Part shown: positions 57,569-64,000 of the stretch, in pieces
Numbering within the stretch: position 1 is the stretch's first letter
How the letters are laid out: the number at the start of each line of letters is the position of its first letter
Source: Bordetella parapertussis
GTDB taxonomy: Bacteria > Pseudomonadota > Gammaproteobacteria > Burkholderiales > Burkholderiaceae_C
Assembly (NCBI GenBank): GCA_945870575.1
Contig: CAMBSK010000006.1
Coordinates: 1-64,000, forward strand
DNA length: 64,000 bases
Reading direction: 5' to 3'
The notes under the pieces: model-generated
What the model was told of the DNA's origin: nothing
The model's input: the letters and a program-made list of their open reading frames with translations, nothing else
Databases searched by the model: none
Made by a program: the position numbers and the translations under genes

Positions 57569-60500
57569 ATGAATGCGCCTACGCCATTAGACAAACTGAT
57601 GCCCGCCGTCACAGACAGCCATCGTTTGAGGGAAATCCCCTACAACTACACTTCGTTTTCCGATCGTGAGATCGTTATTCGTCTGCTGGGCGAGCACGCT
57701 TGGTCCATCCTGGAGAGCTTGCGTTTTGAAAGACGCACAGGCCGCTCGGCGCGCATGCTGTTTGAGGTGCTGGGCGACATCTGGGTGGTGCAGCGCAACC
57801 CGTATTTGCAGGATGATTTGCTGGACAACCCGGCGCGCCGTCGCATGCTGGTCGAAGCTTTGCGCCATCGCTTGAAAGATGTGCAGGCGCGCCGCCAACA
57901 GCAGGCTGCCGATGACGCATGGCGGGACGCTCAAGTCGGGCAGTTAATGGACGCGGCGCGACTGGCGGTGGACCAGTTTGAGCAGCAATTTGAGTTGATT
58001 AACGGTTTACGCAAAAAAGCCCAGAAAGTGTTGCGTAAATGCACAGCTCACGACAATATCAAATTCGATGCCATGAGCCGGGTGTCGCATGTGACCGATG
58101 CCACCGACTGGCGGGTCGAGTATCCGTTTGTGGTGCTTACCCCTGACAGCGAAGCCGAAATGGCGCGTTTGGTCAAAGCCTGTATCGAACTGGGATTGAC
58201 CATCGTGCCGCGTGGCGGCGGCACCGGTTACACCGGTGGCGCGATTCCTTTGACTTGGCAAAGCGTGGTCATCAACACCGAAAAACTCACCGCTATGCAT
58301 GCGGTGGAAACAGTGGTGTTACCCGGCTTGTCGCAAGCCACACCCACGCTGTGGACTGAAGCCGGTGTGGTGACTCAGCGAGTCGCTGATGCCGCCGAAG
58401 CTGCTGGTCTGGTGTTCGCGGTTGACCCGACATCGGCTGAAGCCTCTTGCATCGGCGGCAATATCGCCATGAACGCAGGTGGCAAAAAAGCGGTCTTGTG
58501 GGGCACGGCCTTGGACAACCTGGCTAGCTGGCGCATGGTGACGCCAGACGCACTGTGGCTGGAGGTGGTGCGAATCAACCACAACCTCGGCAAGATCCAC
58601 GATGCTGACATGGCCAGTTTCGAGTTGCGTTACTTTGAAGCCGACGGCGTCACGCCTTTGAGCACCGAACGCTTGGACATTCCCGGGGGCAGTTTTCGCA
58701 AAGCTGGGCTGGGCAAAGACGTCACCGACAAATTTTTGAGCGGTTTGCCCGGCGTGCAAAAAGAAGGCTGCGACGGCTTGATCACCAGCGCGCGATGGAT
58801 ACTGCACCGCATGCCTGCGCACACGCGCACCGTGTGTCTGGAGTTTTTCGGCCCGGCGCATCAGGCCGTGCCCAGCATCGTCGAGATCAAAGACTATATG
58901 TTCGAGGTCGCCAAACAAACCGGCACCTTGCTGGCTGGCTTGGAGCATTTGGACAACCGCTATTTGAAAGCAGTGGGATACACCACCAAATCCAAGCGTG
59001 GCGGTTTGCCCAAGATGGTGTTGTTCGGCGATATCGCGGGAGACGACGCCGACGATGTGGCGCGCGTCACCTCTGAAGTGGTGCGCTTGGCCAACGCGCG
59101 CAGCGGCGAAGGTTTCATCGCCATCAGCCCCGAGGCGCGCAAAAAATTCTGGCTGGACCGCAAACGCACGGCGGCCATCAGCAGGCACACCAACGCGTTT
59201 AAGATCAACGAAGACGTGGTCATTCCGCTGCCGCGCATGGCCGAGTACACCGACGGCATTGAGCGCATCAACATAGAACTGTCGCTGCGCAACAAAATCG
59301 ATTTGTGCAACGCCTTGAGCAATTTGCTGAGCAACGGCCAGTTGCCGATGACGGCGGTGGACGATGAACTCGATCGCCCGTCCCCTGAGTTGCTGCAAGA
59401 ACGGGTCGAGCAGGCACTGGTCCTGATTGCCGGTGTGCGCAGCTTATGGCTGGACTGGCTCAGCGGCATAGATACTTATTTTTTGCAATTGCAAAACCAC
59501 GAACTGCGCGCCAGTTGGAAAACACAGCTGCGCGCCGAGCTTCACAACCTGTTCAGCGGTGCGGCTTTCGCTCCCTTGCGCCGTGAGTTCGACAAACTGC
59601 ACCAGCAGGTGCTCAAAGGCAAAGTCTGGGCGGCGTTGCACATGCATGCAGGCGATGGCAATGTGCATACCAATTTGCCGGTCAACAGTGACGATTACGA
59701 CATGCTGCAAACCGCGCATCAGGCGGTTGATCGCATCATGGCGCTGGCGCGTTCGCTCGACGGCGTGATCTCCGGCGAACACGGCATAGGCATCACCAAG
59801 CTGGAATATTTGACGGATGCAGAGTTGCAACCGTTTGCAGATTACAAAGCGCGCATAGACCCAAACGGCCATTTCAACAAAGGCAAATTGCTGCGCCAAA
59901 CGACTGCCAAAGAAGACATGCGCATGGCGGATTTGAGCCAAGCTTACACGCCTAGCTTTGGGTTGATGGGGCACGAGTCGCTGATCATGCAGCAGTCCGA
60001 CATAGGCGCGATTTCCGATTCCATTAAAGACTGTTTGCGTTGCGGCAAATGCAAACCGGTGTGCGCCACGCATGTGCCGCGCGCCAATTTGCTCTACAGC
60101 CCGCGCGACAAAATTTTGGCCACTTCTTTGTTGATCGAAGCGTTTTTGTACGAAGAGCAAACCCGGCGCGGCATCTCTGTCAAGCATTGGGAAGAGTTTG
60201 AGGACGTGGCCGACCATTGCACGCTCTGCCACAAATGCGCCACACCGTGCCCGGTCAACATCGACTTCGGTGAAGTCAGCATGAACATGCGCAATTTGTT
60301 GCGCAAAATGGGCCAGCAAAGTTTCCGGCCTGCGTCTGCGTTTCAGTCTTGGTTGGTCGGCACGGTCAACCCGCAGGCCATCAATGTGGGACATCAACTC
60401 ACGCGTCTGGGCATGCAAGCACAACGCATTGCCAACGGTGTGTTCACGACTTTGGCGCGTAAACAAACCCGCCAGCCGCCGGCCTCCATTGGCGCGGCCG

Positions 60501-61441
60501 GTGTGAAGGCGCAAGTCATCCATTTTGTAAACAAAAAAATGCCAGCCGGTTTGCCCAACAAAACCGCCCGCGCTTTGCTAGACATTGAAGACCGCGATTA
60601 CGTGCCCATCATCCGCAACCCGCAGACCACCAGCGCCGACGCTGAAGCCGTGTTTTATTTCCCCGGTTGCGGCTCAGAGCGTTTGTTCAGCCAGGTCGGT
60701 TTGGCCACGCAGGCCATGCTCTGGCATGCCGGTGTGCAAACCGTGTTGCCGCCTGGCTATTTGTGCTGCGGTTATCCGCAACGCGGCTCGGGCCAGCAGG
60801 ACAAGGCCGACAAAATCATCACCGATAACCGGGTGTTGTTTCACCGTGTGGCCAACACGCTGAACTATTTGGATATCAAAACCGTGGTGGTCAGTTGCGG
60901 CACCTGCTTTGACCAGCTGCAAGGCTACGAGTTCGACAAAATTTTCCCCGGCTGCCGTATCGTTGACATTCACGAATATTTGCTGGGCAAAGGCATCACG
61001 CTACCCGGCGGCCAAGCCTATCTGTACCACGACCCGTGTCACAGCCCGATGAAGCAACAAGCGCCGATGAAAACCGTCAAAGCCTTGCTCGGCGAACAAG
61101 TGATTGAGAGCAAACGCTGCTGCGGCGAAAGCGGTGGTTTGGCGTATTCGCGCCCCGATGTGTCCACGCAAATCCGTTTTCGCAAAGAGCAAGAAATACT
61201 CGCAGGCGAGGCCGAATTGCGCGACAAGGGCTGGGTCGCACCCAAGGACAATGTGAAAGTGTTGACCTCGTGCCCGAGTTGCCTCATCGGCTTAAACCGT
61301 TTTCAGGACGATTTGCAAAACGGTTTGCTCGAAGCCGATTACATCGTGGTTGAAATGGCCAAAAAAATCCTGGGTGACAACTGGATGTCTGAGTATGTGC
61401 AACACGCCAACACCGGCGGCATTGAACGCGTATTGGTATAA
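57569..61441 (+). CDS. Fused FAD-linked oxidase / Fe-S (DUF3683, GlcD-GlcF/LldE-like) oxidoreductase
   Basis: A 1290-residue fusion. The N-terminal DUF3683 region (about 1-130; [23 protein letters not shown]) is followed by the FAD_binding_4 domain ([15 protein letters not shown] near residue 213; [20 protein letters not shown]) and FAD-oxidase C ([13 protein letters not shown] near 735). Two 4Fe-4S motifs come next ([11 protein letters not shown] near 822; [11 protein letters not shown] near 883), then two CCG heterodisulfide-reductase-like repeats (FPGCGSE...CCGYPQRG near 1033-1070; DPCHSP...CCGESGG near 1150-1190). It combines GlcD and GlcF functions and is expected to oxidise a 2-hydroxy acid such as D-lactate or glycolate into the quinone pool. 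Confidence 0.88.
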   Translation: MNAPTPLDKLMPAVTDSHRLREIPYNYTSFSDREIVIRLLGEHAWSILESLRFERRTGRSARMLFEVLGDIWVVQRNPYLQDDLLDNPARRRMLVEALRHRLKDVQARRQQQAADDAWRDAQVGQLMDAARLAVDQFEQQFELINGLRKKAQKVLRKCTAHDNIKFDAMSRVSHVTDATDWRVEYPFVVLTPDSEAEMARLVKACIELGLTIVPRGGGTGYTGGAIPLTWQSVVINTEKLTAMHAVETVVLPGLSQATPTLWTEAGVVTQRVADAAEAAGLVFAVDPTSAEASCIGGNIAMNAGGKKAVLWGTALDNLASWRMVTPDALWLEVVRINHNLGKIHDADMASFELRYFEADGVTPLSTERLDIPGGSFRKAGLGKDVTDKFLSGLPGVQKEGCDGLITSARWILHRMPAHTRTVCLEFFGPAHQAVPSIVEIKDYMFEVAKQTGTLLAGLEHLDNRYLKAVGYTTKSKRGGLPKMVLFGDIAGDDADDVARVTSEVVRLANARSGEGFIAISPEARKKFWLDRKRTAAISRHTNAFKINEDVVIPLPRMAEYTDGIERINIELSLRNKIDLCNALSNLLSNGQLPMTAVDDELDRPSPELLQERVEQALVLIAGVRSLWLDWLSGIDTYFLQLQNHELRASWKTQLRAELHNLFSGAAFAPLRREFDKLHQQVLKGKVWAALHMHAGDGNVHTNLPVNSDDYDMLQTAHQAVDRIMALARSLDGVISGEHGIGITKLEYLTDAELQPFADYKARIDPNGHFNKGKLLRQTTAKEDMRMADLSQAYTPSFGLMGHESLIMQQSDIGAISDSIKDCLRCGKCKPVCATHVPRANLLYSPRDKILATSLLIEAFLYEEQTRRGISVKHWEEFEDVADHCTLCHKCATPCPVNIDFGEVSMNMRNLLRKMGQQSFRPASAFQSWLVGTVNPQAINVGHQLTRLGMQAQRIANGVFTTLARKQTRQPPASIGAAGVKAQVIHFVNKKMPAGLPNKTARALLDIEDRDYVPIIRNPQTTSADAEAVFYFPGCGSERLFSQVGLATQAMLWHAGVQTVLPPGYLCCGYPQRGSGQQDKADKIITDNRVLFHRVANTLNYLDIKTVVVSCGTCFDQLQGYEFDKIFPGCRIVDIHEYLLGKGITLPGGQAYLYHDPCHSPMKQQAPMKTVKALLGEQVIESKRCCGESGGLAYSRPDVSTQIRFRKEQEILAGEAELRDKGWVAPKDNVKVLTSCPSCLIGLNRFQDDLQNGLLEADYIVVEMAKKILGDNWMSEYVQHANTGGIERVLV

Positions 61442-61444
61442 ATC

Positions 61445-61855
61445 ATGGCAGGCCTGCAATCCACCACCCCACAGCCAACCGATATCGTGTTGCACGGCAC
61501 CTCTAAAACCTTAGAGGTGTCGTTCGACAACGGCCAGTCGTTTCGTTTGCCTTTTGAGTTGTTGCGGATTTACAGCCCGTCAGCCGAAGTGCAGGGACAC
61601 GGCCCGGGACAGGAAGTGCTGCAAACCGGCAAACGCCATGTCGGCATCCTCAGCTTGGATCCGGTCGGCAATTACGGTGTGCAGCCATCGTTCAGCGATG
61701 GCCACAACAGCGGCATCTTCTCTTGGGACTACCTGCACTTTCTCGGTGTCAATCAGGAGAATTTGTGGGCGCAGTATGAACAGCGTTTGCAACAAGCCGT
61801 TGTCTTGCGTGACGCACCCATGTCGGCGCGCGGCGGTCCGTCCTGCCATTCATAG
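61445..61855 (+). CDS. DUF971 (gamma-butyrobetaine hydroxylase-like N-terminal domain) protein
   Basis: A 136-residue protein of the small DUF971 family: [33 protein letters not shown] and [22 protein letters not shown]. The family often accompanies ubiE or Fe-S-related genes and its function is not firmly established. It begins four bases after the FAD/Fe-S gene and ends nine bases before ubiE, so it is in the same operon. Confidence 0.88.
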   Translation: MAGLQSTTPQPTDIVLHGTSKTLEVSFDNGQSFRLPFELLRIYSPSAEVQGHGPGQEVLQTGKRHVGILSLDPVGNYGVQPSFSDGHNSGIFSWDYLHFLGVNQENLWAQYEQRLQQAVVLRDAPMSARGGPSCHS

Positions 61856-61863
61856 GAAGTTCC

Positions 61864-62595
61864 ATGGCCAGCACAAATTTCGGATTCAAGACTGTTGATG
61901 AGCAGGAAAAAGCGCGTCGGGTGCGCGGTGTCTTTGATTCGGTGGCATCCAAATACGATGTCATGAACGACCTCATGTCGATGGGTTTGCACCGCGCCTG
62001 GAAGGCATACACCTTGCTCGTGGCCAATTTAAAACCTGGCGACAAGGTGTTGGATATTGCAGGCGGCACCGGCGACATGGCCATGGCGTTTGCCGACAAG
62101 GTAGGCCTTGGGGGTGAGGTGGTGCATACTGATATCAATCTGGCCATGTTGCGCCAGGGCCGCGAGCGTTTGATTGACAAAGGCCTATTGCTGCCCACCG
62201 CGGTCTGCGACGCCGAGCAACTGCCGTTTGCCGATCAGCACTTTGACCTGGTGTGCGTGGCCTTTGGTTTACGCAATATGACGCACAAAGACCGTGCTTT
62301 GCGTGAAATGGCGCGGGTGCTCAAGCCCGGCGGCAAGCTGCTGGTCTTGGAATTCTCCAAAGTGGCTGCACCTTTGACCAAGGCGTACGACTGGTATTCC
62401 TTTGAAGTGCTGCCGCGTTTAGGCAAAATGGTGGCGGGTGATGAGGCGAGTTACCGCTACTTGGCAGAGTCGATCCGCATGCATCCGGATCAACAAAGCC
62501 TTAAAGCCCTTATGCAGCAAAGTGGCTTTGCGCATGTGGATATACACAACCTCAGTCTGGGCGTGGTGGCGCTTCATGTTGGAATACGCTGTTAA
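61864..62595 (+). CDS. ubiE: Ubiquinone/menaquinone C-methyltransferase UbiE
   Basis: SAM-dependent C-methyltransferase of ubiquinone synthesis (DDMQH2 step). Its 243 residues include [39 protein letters not shown], the SAM loop [40 protein letters not shown] and [15 protein letters not shown]. Only the ubiquinone function is expected here; no menaquinone genes are visible. Confidence 0.96.
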   Translation: MASTNFGFKTVDEQEKARRVRGVFDSVASKYDVMNDLMSMGLHRAWKAYTLLVANLKPGDKVLDIAGGTGDMAMAFADKVGLGGEVVHTDINLAMLRQGRERLIDKGLLLPTAVCDAEQLPFADQHFDLVCVAFGLRNMTHKDRALREMARVLKPGGKLLVLEFSKVAAPLTKAYDWYSFEVLPRLGKMVAGDEASYRYLAESIRMHPDQQSLKALMQQSGFAHVDIHNLSLGVVALHVGIRC

Positions 62596-62629
62596 CGTGT
62601 CTTGCATTGTTTTACGGAGTTCTTGTCAA

Positions 62630-63580
62630 ATGAAATTCTTCAGTGTTGTACTTGCCACCTTCATGTTGTTGACCAGCATGCACGCAGATGCCGCCAAGCG
62701 TTTCGGCGGCGGCAGATCCGTCGGACAGCAATCCGGCAATGTGACCCAGCGTGATGCCGGCCGGCCGGCCCCCAATGCAGCGCCTAGCGCTGCCCCTGCG
62801 CCTGCTTCGGCCGCTGCGCCGCGTCGGCCCTGGGGTGCCATGCTCGGCGGTCTGGCCGCTGGTTTAGGTCTGGCCTGGCTGGCGCATTCTTTGGGCTTCG
62901 GCGCCGAATTCGGCCAATTACTGATGTTTGGGCTGATCGCCATGGCGGTGGTGGCGCTCATCGGTTTCTTCATGCGCAGACGCGCATCACAGATGCCGAC
63001 TGACCCTTACGCTTATGGCGGAGCAGGTTCATCCACCAACCCCGGCAACGTGCCGCAGTACAACCCGGCCAAGATAGGTAACGATGCCTCGGCCCGTCCT
63101 TGGGAACAGAACAACACCACGTTTGACAGTTCTGCACCTGCTCGCTCCGGTGTGCGTATAGGCTCGTCCTTGATCGGCGGTAACCAGAACTGGTTTATTC
63201 CTGCTGACTTTGACGTGCAAGGCTTTGTGTCTGCCGCTAAGCAAAACTTCATCAGCCTGCAGGCAGCCTGGGACAGATCCGACATTCCAGCTTTGCGTGC
63301 CATGATGACCGACAGCATGCTGCGTGAAATACAAGGCCAGTTAGCGGAGCGTGAAACCCTGGTGCAAGGCCCCAACACCACCGAGGTGGTGATGATCGAA
63401 GCACAGTTGTTGGGCATCGAAGACCTGGGTGAAGGTTACATGGCCAGCGTCGAGTTCTCCGGCATGATCCGCGAAGAAGCCCATGTCGCGCCCAGCCCGT
63501 TTCGCGAGGTGTGGAACATGACCAAGCCTAAAATCGGCGGCAGCGGCTGGTTGGTTGCCGGTGTACAAGCCTTGCAATAA
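62630..63580 (+). CDS. Tim44-like domain membrane protein
   Basis: A 316-residue protein starting at ATG 62630, with GGAG 11 bases upstream; longer frames run into ubiE. A signal peptide (about residues 1-20) is followed by a Gly/Gln/Ala/Pro-rich linker, two membrane helices (about 68-90 and 92-112), another linker and a C-terminal Tim44-like (TIM44/MBA1) domain (about 185-316; FVSAAKQNFISLQAAWDRSD, GPNTTEVVMIEAQLLGIEDLG). In bacteria these proteins are little studied; the neighbourhood suggests a link to ubiquinone synthesis or the membrane. Confidence 0.85.
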   Translation: MKFFSVVLATFMLLTSMHADAAKRFGGGRSVGQQSGNVTQRDAGRPAPNAAPSAAPAPASAAAPRRPWGAMLGGLAAGLGLAWLAHSLGFGAEFGQLLMFGLIAMAVVALIGFFMRRRASQMPTDPYAYGGAGSSTNPGNVPQYNPAKIGNDASARPWEQNNTTFDSSAPARSGVRIGSSLIGGNQNWFIPADFDVQGFVSAAKQNFISLQAAWDRSDIPALRAMMTDSMLREIQGQLAERETLVQGPNTTEVVMIEAQLLGIEDLGEGYMASVEFSGMIREEAHVAPSPFREVWNMTKPKIGGSGWLVAGVQALQ

Positions 63581-63624
63581 TCAGGCTTGTTTGTTTCCCT
63601 AAGTCCGGTCACCGGATACCTCCC

Positions 63625-64000
63625 ATGGCTATAGCTTCCCCGCTCGCAGACCTGTCTGCCAGATTGTCCGGTTTCATCTTTGCTTTCAAATTGCCCGATT
63701 GGCTGGTGCATGAATTGCAGGACAAGCTGGTTTTGCTGCTCAACCATGTATTGGGTCAGGAGCCTGCGGCACTTGAGCGGCTGCGCCGCCAACAAGGCCG
63801 CTGTGTGCAACTAAGCTGGCGTGACTACAGGCTGCAATGGCTGATCACGCCTGCAGGCTTACTGGCGCGCGCCGACGCAGATGCCGAAGCCGATTTGCGT
63901 TTACATGTGAACGAAGCCTCCCCGGTGTCGCTGTTACAGGGGTTAGTCAAAGGTGAAAAACCTGCCATGCGCATAGACGGCGATGTCATGCTGGCCGCAG
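63625..64000 (+). CDS. ubiJ: Ubiquinone biosynthesis accessory factor UbiJ (SCP2 domain), 3' end beyond window
   Basis: The visible 125 codons begin MAIASPLADLSARLSGFIF and continue with an SCP2-type lipid-binding domain (RCVQLSWRDYRLQWLITPAG, EADLRLHVNEAS). This is the N-terminal part of UbiJ, which binds polyprenyl intermediates in the aerobic ubiquinone complex. Its place after ubiE and a Tim44-like gene, with ubiB expected next outside the window, supports the call. No stop codon before the window ends. Confidence 0.82.
   Translation, partial: MAIASPLADLSARLSGFIFAFKLPDWLVHELQDKLVLLLNHVLGQEPAALERLRRQQGRCVQLSWRDYRLQWLITPAGLLARADADAEADLRLHVNEASPVSLLQGLVKGEKPAMRIDGDVMLAA

Noticed and set aside
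58319..60523. Two 359-codon minus-strand open frames inside the FAD/Fe-S gene
   Set aside because: Both are antisense to a gene with continuous domain matches. Their translations are rich in His, Gln and Arg, as expected from reverse reading of GC-rich codons.

Overview
This 64 kb window is a gene-dense, mostly housekeeping stretch of a betaproteobacterial chromosome. It fits Burkholderiales best, probably a Comamonadaceae-like lineage of moderately high GC. The basis is gene order rather than database comparison: a complete division and cell-wall (dcw) cluster ending in lpxC; the blocks rplU-rpmA-obgE-proB / rppH / proS and hemA-prfA-prmC-grxD; ubiE with a Tim44-like gene and ubiJ; a 1290-residue DUF3683 FAD/Fe-S fusion; and the DksA and FtsZ C-terminal sequences. 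No phage, insertion sequence, CRISPR array or tRNA was found. The only accessory-looking module is a small Phd/VapC toxin-antitoxin pair beside rnpB.

Layout. (1) 0-4.7 kb, minus strand: aroG (cut by the window edge) behind an apparent Phe/Tyr-codon attenuator with a 22-residue leader peptide, then tldD, a hydroxyisobutyrate-dehydrogenase-family gene and rodA. (2) 4.7-9.0 kb, plus strand: RNase II-family exonuclease, TonB-like protein, mtgA and ruvC in one overlapping run. (3) 9.0-27.2 kb, minus strand: mraZ-rsmH-ftsL-ftsI-murE-murF-mraY-murD-ftsW-murG-murC-ddlB-ftsQ-ftsA-ftsZ-lpxC. It is tightly coupled by eight ATGA start/stop overlaps and preceded by four 10-bp-spaced repeats that look like the MraZ operator. 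(4) 27.4-33.6 kb, minus strand: a DksA-type regulator with a long Lys/Ala/Pro-rich N-terminal tail, a His-rich CobW GTPase, rlmI, xerC, a DUF484 gene and dapF. (5) 33.6-41.2 kb: Nudix/metallo-beta-lactamase fusion, rnpB (RNase P RNA), the toxin-antitoxin pair, a COG2509-type FAD protein, cysK and a B12-binding radical SAM protein. (6) 41.2-47.5 kb: htpX, pyrC with a DUF3025 gene, a GT39-like glycosyltransferase, two small secreted proteins and ispB. (7) 47.6-57.2 kb: the ribosomal protein/obgE/proB block, rppH, proS, a lytic transglycosylase, then grxD, prmC, prfA and hemA. (8) 57.2-64 kb, plus strand: a small membrane protein, the FAD/Fe-S fusion, DUF971, ubiE, Tim44-like and ubiJ (cut by the window edge).

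The genes serve four themes: envelope growth and division (rodA, mtgA, dcw, lpxC, lytic transglycosylase, ispB for undecaprenyl/ubiquinone-type polyprenyl supply); translation and RNA processing (rnpB, RNase II, rplU, rpmA, obgE, proS, prfA, prmC, rlmI, rppH); amino-acid and nucleotide synthesis (aroG, dapF, cysK, proB, pyrC); and respiration cofactors (hemA, ubiE, ubiJ, ispB, grxD). The observations most worth following are the aroG attenuator, the MraZ box, the DksA tail, the radical SAM protein with an off-pattern cysteine cluster, and a twin CX11C small secreted protein.
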